Part shown: positions 1-4,918 of the stretch, in pieces | Layout: each line of letters opens with the position of its first letter | Position numbering within the stretch: the first letter of the stretch is position 1 | Assembly: GCA_021807655.1 (NCBI GenBank) | Contig: JAKBCT010000046.1 | Span: forward strand, 1 to 7,005 | Direction: 5' to 3' | Source: Actinomycetes bacterium | Lineage (GTDB): Bacteria; Actinomycetota; Acidimicrobiia; Acidimicrobiales; RAAP-2 | DNA length: 7,005 bases | Notes under the pieces: generated by a model | What the model was told of the DNA's origin: nothing | What the model saw: only the letters and a program-made list of their open reading frames with translations | Databases searched by the model: none | Program-made: the position numbers and the translations under genes

Positions 1-545
1 TTGGTCGTTCCGTCGACCGAGAGCACTACGACACTGAGAGCGTCGTCCGCCACCGCGAGCGCCAGGAGGAAGAGTCGGAGTGTGGCCGGCACGCGGGCGC
101 CCACGAGCGCCACGACGCCGAGGGTGAAGGCGACGTCCGTCGCCATTGGAATGCCCCAGCCGTGGCGCAACGCGGGCAGATGGGTGAGATAGCCGGCGAA
201 CACGGCGAGTCCCGCGGTGACCGTCATTCCGCCAATGGCGGCAAGGACCGGCGGGGCCGCGTGACGGAGATGGGCGAGGGCTCCTCGGCGAAGTTCGCGG
301 GCCAGTTCGAGTCCGATGCCAAAGAAGAAGATCGTCATCAAGACTGACGCGGCGATGTCGTGAGGCGACGAGAGTCCGACGTCGCTCATCAGCCGATTGC
401 TCCAGCCGACGTTGATGACGCGTTCGTATCCCGACGAGTCGGCGAGTGACCAGATCAGGGCGGCGAGGGCTCCGGCGATGAGCGTGAACGCCGGCGCGAC
501 GTCACGATCAAGCACGCGGGACAGCGATACTCGACGGTCAGTCAT
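1..545 (-). CDS. nhaA: NhaA-family Na+/H+ antiporter, N-terminal part (runs off the window)
   Basis: This is the first 181 residues of an inner-membrane sodium/proton antiporter, which exports Na+ in exchange for protons and serves pH and salt homeostasis. The family usually has about 390-440 residues and 12 helices, so over half lies beyond position 1. Visible family motifs are MTIFFFGIGLELARELRRG (residues 70-88), GWGIPMATDVAF (129-140) and LLALAVADDAL (160-170). D167 and D168 match the ion-binding Asp pair (D163/D164 in E. coli), and T136-D137 match the T132/D133 pair of the unwound helix IV. Hydrophobic segments lie near residues 16-35, 65-82, 98-120, 133-150 and 157-176. The ATG at 543-545 is the only start between the upstream in-frame stop and the first conserved region; its ribosome site is weak. 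The gene follows the phosphatase gene by 21 bp on the same strand, so the two are probably co-transcribed. The family call is firm; ion specificity is assumed from the family. Confidence 0.93.
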   Translation of the reverse strand, partial: MTDRRVSLSRVLDRDVAPAFTLIAGALAALIWSLADSSGYERVINVGWSNRLMSDVGLSSPHDIAASVLMTIFFFGIGLELARELRRGALAHLRHAAPPVLAAIGGMTVTAGLAVFAGYLTHLPALRHGWGIPMATDVAFTLGVVALVGARVPATLRLFLLALAVADDALSVVVLSVDGTT

Positions 546-566
546 CGCGACGCCGGCCCGAGGCGT

Positions 567-1052
567 TCATTCGTGGCCACGTTGGGCGAGCCAGCTGGTG
601 ATCAACCGCTGACTCGCATCCGTGAGCACCGTCAAGCACTCGTCGAAATCGTCATCGGTACCGTAATAGGGGTCGGCGACGTCGAGGTCGAGTCCCGGAC
701 TGAGCAGGTTGCGAATCATCGTGACCTCGGTGCGCGGATTGCTGAGTCGCTCGAGCACGTCGGCGCGATGTTCGCGGGTCATCACGAGAACCAAGTCCTG
801 GCGGTCGAGGTACGCCGGGCTGGCGTAGGAGGCGGTGGAACCGGGCTCGAGGAATCCGGCGCGATCGAGTGATCGTCGCGCCCGCGGATCCATCGCTGAA
901 CCCTCGTGCCACCGGGCGGTCCCGGCACTGCTCACGCTGATGAGCGGGGCCAGGGCCGGATTGGTCGCGAGAAGGTGGTTGAGCGCGACCTCGCCCATCG
1001 GGGAGCGACAGATGTTTCCAGTGCAGACGACCGCGACGTGTAGTTGAGCCAT
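567..1052 (-). CDS. Low-molecular-weight protein tyrosine phosphatase
   Basis: This is a 161-residue cytoplasmic phosphatase that removes phosphate from tyrosine (or arginine) residues through a cysteinyl-phosphate intermediate. The P-loop CTGNICRS starts at residue 10, with nucleophile C10 and phosphate-binding R16 (CX5R), followed by S17. The general acid is D127 in the ADPYYG motif (126-131), which also carries the paired tyrosines common in the family. Length is typical (about 150-165). The ATG at 1050-1052 follows a GAGGAAGG ribosome site, which fixes the start; the P-loop sits at the extreme N-terminus as expected. It is the first gene of a minus-strand pair with nhaA, 21 bp downstream, and is divergent from the DUF3040 gene. 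The physiological substrate cannot be told from sequence. Actinobacterial relatives include secreted PtpA-type enzymes and arsenate-reductase-like relatives, but the complete CX5R loop with the DP acid favours a phosphatase. Confidence 0.94.
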   Translation of the reverse strand: MAQLHVAVVCTGNICRSPMGEVALNHLLATNPALAPLISVSSAGTARWHEGSAMDPRARRSLDRAGFLEPGSTASYASPAYLDRQDLVLVMTREHRADVLERLSNPRTEVTMIRNLLSPGLDLDVADPYYGTDDDFDECLTVLTDASQRLITSWLAQRGHE

Positions 1053-1113
1053 AAACCTTCCTCATCGCGCCACTCGGCGCAGACTTGACGTGCGTACTTC
1101 TGCACCAAGACGG

Positions 1114-1119
1114 TACGAT
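1114..1119 (+). promoter_or_regulatory. Possible -10 element for the DUF3040 gene
   Basis: TACGAT lies 25 nt upstream of the DUF3040 start and fits the TANNNT pattern of actinobacterial -10 elements. A TTGACG hexamer sits at 1085-1090, but the spacer would be 23 nt, too long for a normal sigma-70 promoter, so I do not pair them with confidence. The 92-bp spacer between divergent genes must hold promoters for both strands. I see no convincing minus-strand promoter in it. Confidence 0.3.
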
Positions 1120-1144
1120 AAATCCGAGACGGAAAGGGGAAGCG

Positions 1145-1531
1145 ATGCCATTGTCAGAGCACGAACAGCGCATCTTGGCCGAGCTTGAAGATTCGCTTTC
1201 CAAACAAGATCCCCGATTTGCAAAATCGGTTCGCGAGACGAACGTCTATTCGCACGGTGGCCGTCGGGTGCGCTGGGGCGCCGCGGGCTTTGTGCTCGGC
1301 CTGGCCATTCTGGTGTTGTTTTTCTCGCGGTCGATTGTTCTCGGACTCGGCGGCGTGGCTCTGATGTTTGTCTCGGCAATCGTCATCGAGCGCAACGCGC
1401 GGCTTTTGGGACGGGCATCGTGGCAGGACCTTACGCGTCGCATTCACGGCGATGAGACGCACACGACCGAGAGCCCCCGGGCGCGGTCGATTCGCGACTG
1501 GTTGTCGCGCCAACGTAACAAAGATCAGTGA
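1145..1531 (+). CDS. DUF3040 family two-helix membrane protein
   Basis: This is a 128-residue protein. It opens with MPLSEHEQRILAELE, the hallmark N-terminus of DUF3040 proteins, a small actinobacterial membrane family of unknown function. Residues 1-30 are charged and probably helical and cytoplasmic. Two hydrophobic segments at about 43-61 and 64-83 form a hairpin in the membrane, and the C-terminal 45 residues are polar and basic. The ATG at 1145 is chosen because the conserved motif begins exactly there, behind the purine-rich stretch GGAAAGGGGA that can serve as ribosome site. The frame is open 60 nt further upstream, but that stretch shows no family similarity. DUF3040 genes are commonly found near mraZ in actinobacteria; here four genes and spacers intervene. 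No catalytic residues are evident and no function is assigned. Confidence 0.9.
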   Translation: MPLSEHEQRILAELEDSLSKQDPRFAKSVRETNVYSHGGRRVRWGAAGFVLGLAILVLFFSRSIVLGLGGVALMFVSAIVIERNARLLGRASWQDLTRRIHGDETHTTESPRARSIRDWLSRQRNKDQ

Positions 1532-1697
1532 CCCCCTCAGGGGCGACGGTGCGCGTCGCTCCGGTACGCGACGGTAGTGGGGCGAGAACCCTGGCCGCCG
1601 CAGTGGTGGACCAAGGCGGTGCCTCGCGCAGGCGACGGCGCACGGTCGACGGTCGAGGTCGGCGTGCGCCACACGTGGGGTGGCGCGGGGTCCAATC
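1532..1697. other. Structured intergenic region, no gene seen
   Basis: These 166 bp between the DUF3040 stop and the next start carry no coding sequence I can support. They are unusually rich in inverted repeats. GCGACG occurs at 1543-1548 and again at 1568-1573, and CGTCGC at 1554-1559 can pair with either copy. A separate perfect 8-bp inverted repeat lies at 1637-1670. None is followed by a T-run. The region may end the DUF3040 transcript or form a leader for the following operon. Confidence 0.5.
1637..1670 (+). repeat. Perfect 8-bp inverted repeat (hairpin) upstream of the W-rich gene
   Basis: GGCGCACG at 1637-1644 is the exact reverse complement of CGTGCGCC at 1663-1670, with an 18-nt loop containing the palindrome GTCGAC. 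The 3' arm ends 27 bp before the ATG at 1698. It could be a terminator without a U-tract, an operator or part of a 5' leader. The sequence alone does not decide between these. Confidence 0.45.
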
Positions 1698-1952
1698 ATG
1701 AGTACGTGGTGGCCGCCCGGACTCGGTCGCTATCTGGTGATGCACCCACGAGACGTGCCGGCAGTCATCACCGCAGCCTGGGCGTTGCGGCGCAATCGGT
1801 GGTGGTGGCGGGCGCCCTTCCTGCCGGTTCCCGACGACTCGTATTGGCGATTCCGCCTGACCACCTTCGATGGGTCGGGGGCGACGCGCCTCGATCCTCG
1901 TGCCGTCGTCCAAGCGGCGAAGTGGTCACGACGCCAGCGGAGCACAAGGTAG
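1698..1952 (+). CDS. Small W-rich protein of unknown function
   Basis: This is an 84-residue protein with no signal peptide and no membrane segment. It is rich in Trp and Arg: WW at residues 4-5, then RRNRWWWRAPFLPVPDDSYW in the middle (about 31-50), a FRLTTF stretch, and a basic C-terminal tail. From memory, short actinobacterial proteins with a WWRxPPFLPxPDxxYxxFR-like core and a C-terminal helix ending near WxR resemble it, but I know no function for them. The ATG at 1698 is preferred. A GTG at 1680 would add six residues, and both ribosome sites are weak. The stop lies 9 bp before the HNH gene on the same strand, so the two are probably co-transcribed. The aromatic-basic composition could suit nucleic acid or phosphate binding, but that is a guess. 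The coherent composition and tight spacing make a real gene likely. Confidence 0.68.
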   Translation: MSTWWPPGLGRYLVMHPRDVPAVITAAWALRRNRWWWRAPFLPVPDDSYWRFRLTTFDGSGATRLDPRAVVQAAKWSRRQRSTR

Positions 1953-1961
1953 GTTGGGCTC

Positions 1962-2468
1962 GTGGGCCGCGTCCTGTTGCTCAACGCCACCTTTGAGCCG
2001 CTCCAGTTGGTCAGCGAACGGCGGGCGGTCGTGCTCGTTCTCGGCGGCCGGGCCGAACCGATCGCGACCGACGAGGACCCGGTCGTCTTTCGATCGGCTT
2101 CGGTGACCGTGCCGATCCCGGCGATCGTACGACTGAGTGAGATGGTCAAGCTGCCGACCAGGGTCCGTACGCCGCCACTGACCCGTCGGGCGCTATTGCT
2201 TCGAGACGGGTATCGGTGTGGCTACTGCCTCGAACACGCGGACACTATCGATCACATCGTGCCGCGCAGCCGGGGCGGAGAACACTCGTGGACGAACGTC
2301 GTGGCCGCGTGTCGCAGGCACAACATGCAAAAGGGTGATCGGCTGCTCGAGGAGTTGGGCTGGCGGTTGCAGATCGAACCCCGAGTGCCCGACGGTCTCT
2401 GGTGGCGGTGGCGTTACCTTCCCGACTCGCATCCGCTGTGGGCGCCGTATTTACCACGTGCATCGTGA
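1962..2468 (+). CDS. HNH endonuclease family protein
   Basis: This is a 168-residue protein with a C-terminal HNH (beta-beta-alpha metal) fold. The N-terminal part (residues 1-70, starting GRVLLLNATFEPL) and the segment RTPPLTRRALLLRDGYRCGYC (69-89) are typical of an actinobacterial HNH family. Core residues are C86-x2-C89, DH at 97-98, N112, C117, H120-N121 and K124 (ACRRHNMQKGDRL). D97/H98, N112 and H120/N121 are the expected metal and catalytic positions. C86, C89 and C117, with H120 or another residue in place of a usual fourth Cys, may form the structural zinc knuckle. The GTG at 1962 is chosen because the conserved N-terminus starts there, with GGTAGG just upstream. Its end overlaps the next gene by 4 nt (GTGA). 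The DNA substrate is unknown. There is no methylase, toxin or phage gene nearby, so a housekeeping or repair role is more likely than restriction. Confidence 0.9.
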   Translation: MGRVLLLNATFEPLQLVSERRAVVLVLGGRAEPIATDEDPVVFRSASVTVPIPAIVRLSEMVKLPTRVRTPPLTRRALLLRDGYRCGYCLEHADTIDHIVPRSRGGEHSWTNVVAACRRHNMQKGDRLLEELGWRLQIEPRVPDGLWWRWRYLPDSHPLWAPYLPRAS

Positions 2469-3136
2469 CGGGCGCGATTGACGAGGTCGAGGAGCTCTAC
2501 GACTACGACGCGCTGCGAGCGATCGACGAACCATCGGTGTTCGTCGTGCACGTCGCACAGCCGACCGTCGTCCTCGGTAGCCGCCAGCGCGCAGACCTGC
2601 TGACCGAAGAGTTTCGTTCGACGTGCACGGTTCGTCGCCGGCGAGGTGGCGGTGGAATCGTGCTGCTCCAACCTGGAGACCTGTGGGTCGACTGGTGGAT
2701 CCCTGCCCATGACCCCCGTTGGTCAGGCGACCTCCGCGAAACGTCGCGTCAAGCTGGCAACCGATGGCGGGTGTCCCTCGGCGACGAGATCCACGACGAG
2801 CTTGTCGTGCACGACGGACCGCTCGAGGTCGACGATGGCTTCGGCGTGGTCTGTTTCACCGGACGAGGACCCGGTGAAGTGTTCATCAAGCAGCGCAAAG
2901 TCATTGGCGTGACGCAGTGGCGCGTTCGTGAGGGAACCTTCGTCTCGACGGTCCTTCACGCGCAAACGACGCTGCCACTCGTGGAGGGACTGGTCGACCC
3001 ACCCCGGGGGATCGCTCACGCCCTGGACCATCACACGGTCGAGTCCTTGGGACTTGACGATCCCGACGCGATTGTTCGTCGGCTGGTGCTGCTCGATGGA
3101 CCGTGGATGACGCGTCAGTTGTTACTCGCCGACTGA
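2465..3136 (+). CDS. Lipoate-protein ligase / octanoyltransferase family protein
   Basis: This is a 223-residue protein of the biotin/lipoate ligase (BPL/LPL) fold, which attaches lipoyl or octanoyl groups to lysines of 2-oxoacid dehydrogenase and glycine-cleavage carrier domains. Family landmarks in order are a QPTVVLGSRQ strand (residues 32-41), the arginine-glycine loop RRRRGGGGIV (57-66), and the acyl-binding region around CFTGRGPGEVF (130-140) leading to KVIGVTQWR (145-153). K145 matches the conserved active-site lysine. The GTG at 2465 is chosen because it overlaps the HNH stop by 4 nt and the remaining length fits the catalytic domain. The frame is open for 63 nt upstream inside the HNH gene, but that part is a shadow. 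C130, just before F131, sits where LipM-type octanoyltransferases carry their nucleophile, so this may transfer octanoyl from acyl carrier protein rather than activate free lipoate. The family is firm; the exact reaction is open. Confidence 0.85.
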   Translation: MTGAIDEVEELYDYDALRAIDEPSVFVVHVAQPTVVLGSRQRADLLTEEFRSTCTVRRRRGGGGIVLLQPGDLWVDWWIPAHDPRWSGDLRETSRQAGNRWRVSLGDEIHDELVVHDGPLEVDDGFGVVCFTGRGPGEVFIKQRKVIGVTQWRVREGTFVSTVLHAQTTLPLVEGLVDPPRGIAHALDHHTVESLGLDDPDAIVRRLVLLDGPWMTRQLLLAD

Positions 3137-3173
3137 GCGAACCGCTTCGTCGACGATGCCTTGGTCGGTTCGC
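3137..3173 (+). terminator. Hairpin directly after the lipoate-family gene, possible terminator
   Basis: GCGAACCG at 3137-3144 begins on the base after the stop codon and is the perfect reverse complement of CGGTTCGC at 3166-3173, with a 21-nt loop. There is no T-run after the 3' arm, which is common for actinobacterial terminators but leaves the call uncertain. The 3' arm also overlaps the 10-bp palindrome GTTCGCGAAC (3168-3177), which could form an alternative structure or bind a protein. Confidence 0.4.
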
Positions 3174-3390
3174 GAACGAGCCGACTGCGCCAGTTCGACG
3201 CGAGTACCGATCACGGGTTCACGTGATGCACCCTCGACCGCGCGCGCGGACGAGTCGATCGAGCCGCATCGGCGACACGTTTTATCGGTGAGTGCCGGTA
3301 GGTAGCGAACCGCGTCCTCAGCCCCGCAAGGGTCGAGGGTCGCGCCGTGGACGGGCCGTTGAACACCCAAAGGGAGTGTGGGGCCAAAAA

Positions 3391-3450
3391 GTGGTGCAGA
3401 AAGGAGACTTGTGGTGTATTGTGTCGCGAAGTGGGGCGAAGTGGTGACGT
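3391..3450 (+). promoter_or_regulatory. MraZ-type operator: GTGG boxes on a 10-bp register
   Basis: Reading in 10-base steps from 3391, units begin GTGGT (3391), AAGGA (3401), GTGGT (3411), GTGTC (3421), GTGGG (3431) and GTGGT (3441). The last three are near-identical tandem repeats: GTGTCGCGAA, GTGGGGCGAA, GTGGTGACGT. MraZ proteins are known to bind three or more direct TGGG/GTGG-type repeats spaced by one helical turn just upstream of mraZ. Position (14 bp before the start codon), spacing and sequence all fit. Autorepression of the dcw operon is therefore expected. An off-register GTGGGG also occurs at 3378-3383. Confidence 0.8.
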
Positions 3451-3451
3451 A

Positions 3452-3458
3452 GAGGAGG
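3452..3458 (+). promoter_or_regulatory. Strong ribosome binding site that sets the mraZ start
   Basis: GAGGAGG at 3452-3458 leaves 6 nt to the GTG at 3465. It is the strongest Shine-Dalgarno sequence in the window and selects the GTG start over an ATG at 3460, which is out of frame and too close. Confidence 0.8.
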
Positions 3459-3464
3459 TATGAG

Positions 3465-3884
3465 GTGTTCGGGTTCGTTGGTCAGTTCCAGCACTCGCTG
3501 GATGCCAAGGGACGCCTCATCCTGCCCGCTCGTTTTCGCTCCGAGTTCGAACGGGGCGGTCACTTGAGCCCCAACACCGAAGGTTGCGTCGCACTCTGGA
3601 CGCCCGGTGAGTTCGCTCGACAGACTGAGGAGCGGTTGGCGCAGAGTCGTCGCGGCGGTGCGCAAGACCGCCAGCAGGCGCGGTACTGGGCCGCGAACTC
3701 CTCGGACGTTGAATTCGATCGTCAGGGTCGGTTCGCACTGCCCGCGGTCATTCGTGAATACGGGGCGTTGCGCGACGACGTTCTTATCGTCGGCGCCCTT
3801 GACCACGTCGAACTCTGGGACCCACAACGATACGCAGCGGCCGTCGGTCCGGCAGAACGGATGTTCAAAGACGGTGGCGAATGA
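3465..3884 (+). CDS. mraZ: Transcriptional regulator MraZ
   Basis: This is a 139-residue DNA-binding protein, the first gene of the division and cell wall cluster. It has two tandem SpoVT/AbrB-type swapped-hairpin domains. The first is FGFVGQFQHSLDAKGRLILP (residues 2-21), with the DxxxR signature at D13-R17. The second is around FDRQGRFALP (84-93), with D85-R89. The middle segment (about 45-80) and the C-terminal tail are charged. Length matches the usual 140-150 residues. The GTG start is supported by the conserved N-terminus and by GAGGAGG 6 nt upstream. Family members form ring-shaped oligomers that bind GTGG-type repeats upstream of their own gene and usually repress the operon; such repeats are present at 3391-3450. 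The stop TGA overlaps an ATG (ATGA, 3881-3884) in the rsmH frame. Confidence 0.97.
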   Translation: MFGFVGQFQHSLDAKGRLILPARFRSEFERGGHLSPNTEGCVALWTPGEFARQTEERLAQSRRGGAQDRQQARYWAANSSDVEFDRQGRFALPAVIREYGALRDDVLIVGALDHVELWDPQRYAAAVGPAERMFKDGGE

Positions 3885-3976
3885 CGAAGGTATCTGGATC
3901 CACGCTCGGCGAGCAATGCGCGCGACAGCCTCGCGGGTTCCTCTCCAGTGGGTGTTCGAGACGCGCGAGCGTGGCG

Positions 3977-4918
3977 ATGCTTGAGGACTCCTACCACCGG
4001 CCCGTTCTGGTTGACGAGATCGTTGAACTATGCCGCGCCTTGCCCGCGGGGGTAATCGTCGACGCGACCCTGGGCGGAGGCGGGCACGCTGCCGCCATCC
4101 TCGACGCGGTCGCACACGTGAGAATTCTCGGGATTGACCGCGATCCAGAGGCCCGCGTCGCCGCGGCGACGCGCCTCGCGGCGTTCGGGGATCGCTCGCG
4201 GATCGCGTCGGCCACGTTCGCCGATCTGGCGGACGTGATTCGAGCGAACGCCGACTTCGTGGCCACCTCGCCGATCGTCGGCGTCTTGATGGACCTCGGT
4301 GTTTCCTCGCACCAACTCGATGACCCGTCGAGAGGGTTCTCATTCCGATTCAACGTCCCACTCGACATGCGTATGGACCCGTCCACCGGGGAAACCGCCG
4401 CAGAGTTGATTGCGCGCATCTCACAGGACGAGTTCGTCCACCTGTTGCGAGCCAACGGTGAAGGCCGCTACGCCCGCGCCATCGCGATCGCTGTTCGAGA
4501 GGGCCGGCCAACCACGACCGACGAACTGGTGGCGCTCGTCGAGCGCGCGGTGCCCATTCCGGCCCGACGGCGGGGCAACGTCGCGACGAGGGTGTTCCAG
4601 GCCCTGCGCATTGCGGTGAACGACGAGGAACGCCAGCTCGGCGAAGGTCTTCGTGGCGCCTTTGAGTCACTCGCGCCCGACGGCGCCGTGATGGTGATTT
4701 CGTACCATTCCGGCGAGGACCGCACCGTGAAGTCGTTCTTGCACGAACTGTCGACGGGCGGTTGCCACTGTCCACCCGCGCTCGGGTGCGTCTGCGGGGC
4801 AGTTCCGTCGGCCCGGATTTTACGGGCGAGTGCCGTCTTGGCCCGCCCCGAAGAGATTGCGTCCAATCCGCGGGCGCGATCGGCTCGACTACGCGTCGGT
4901 TGGAAGTTACCACGATGA
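3977..4918 (+). CDS. rsmH: 16S rRNA (cytosine1402-N4)-methyltransferase RsmH
   Basis: This cytoplasmic methyltransferase uses S-adenosylmethionine to methylate N4 of C1402 in 16S rRNA, in the ribosomal P site. From the ATG at 3977 it has 313 residues, the normal family length. The N-terminus YHRPVLVDEI, SAM loop DATLGGGGHA, GIDRDPEA, MDLGVSSHQLDDPSRGFSF followed by PLDMRMDP, TRVFQALRIAVNDE, ISYHSGEDRTVKSF and the C-terminal NPRARSARLRV appear in family order. A Cys cluster, CHCPPALGCVCG near residue 260, recalls similar insertions in Gram-positive homologues and might bind metal. Start is uncertain: the frame is open back to an ATG at 3881 that overlaps the mraZ stop (ATGA), which would add 32 residues without family similarity. 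Neither start has a clear ribosome site. ISYHSGEDR has Gly where the usual motif has Leu. The stop overlaps the next start (ATGA, 4915-4918). Confidence 0.96.
   Translation: MLEDSYHRPVLVDEIVELCRALPAGVIVDATLGGGGHAAAILDAVAHVRILGIDRDPEARVAAATRLAAFGDRSRIASATFADLADVIRANADFVATSPIVGVLMDLGVSSHQLDDPSRGFSFRFNVPLDMRMDPSTGETAAELIARISQDEFVHLLRANGEGRYARAIAIAVREGRPTTTDELVALVERAVPIPARRRGNVATRVFQALRIAVNDEERQLGEGLRGAFESLAPDGAVMVISYHSGEDRTVKSFLHELSTGGCHCPPALGCVCGAVPSARILRASAVLARPEEIASNPRARSARLRVGWKLPR

Larger units (their letters stand above)
3137..3464. other. 328-bp intergenic region upstream of mraZ
   Basis: No convincing gene is present. From left to right it holds the hairpin after the lipoate-family gene; a 6-bp hairpin ATCACG (3210-3215) / CGTGAT (3222-3227) with loop GGTTCA; a 12-bp alternating CG palindrome (3238-3249); about 140 bp without evident signals; and the MraZ-box array from about 3391. 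A possible -10 hexamer, TATTGT at 3417-3422, lies inside the array without a recognisable -35. The dcw promoter must lie here if the operon starts at mraZ, but I cannot place it with confidence. Confidence 0.55.

Noticed and set aside
1067..1080. Short hairpin GCGCC-ACTC-GGCGC in the divergent spacer
   Set aside because: A 5-bp stem is too common in DNA of this composition to support a function.
1085..1119. TTGACG ... TACGAT read as a complete sigma-70 promoter
   Set aside because: The spacer is 23 nt instead of about 17; only the -10-like element was kept, at low confidence.
1213..1229. Perfect 7-bp hairpin CCGATTT-GCA-AAATCGG
   Set aside because: It lies inside the DUF3040 coding sequence, where the protein is uninterrupted. 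It is probably a chance product of codons.
1577..1996. 139-codon plus-strand frame covering the structured spacer and the W-rich gene
   Set aside because: It overlaps the better-supported W-rich gene in another frame, runs into the HNH gene and has no family features after its first 40 residues.
2402..2464. Upstream extension of the lipoate-family gene from GTG at 2402
   Set aside because: It lies wholly within the HNH coding sequence; the GTG at 2465 with its 4-nt overlap is a better start and the extension shows no family match.
3103..3291. Plus-strand 62-codon frame overlapping the end of the lipoate-family gene
   Set aside because: Arg/Ser-rich composition typical of out-of-frame GC-rich DNA, no ribosome site and no recognisable motif.
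3122..3370. Minus-strand 82-codon frame opposite the mraZ upstream region, with a CxxC pair
   Set aside because: It starts with TTG, has no ribosome site, overlaps the end of the lipoate-family gene and has only mild third-position G/C bias. No family resemblance was seen.
3318..4343. Long minus-strand frame (341 codons) across mraZ and rsmH
   Set aside because: It lies antisense to two firmly identified genes and its product is Arg/Pro-rich low-complexity sequence, a shadow of GC-rich codon usage.
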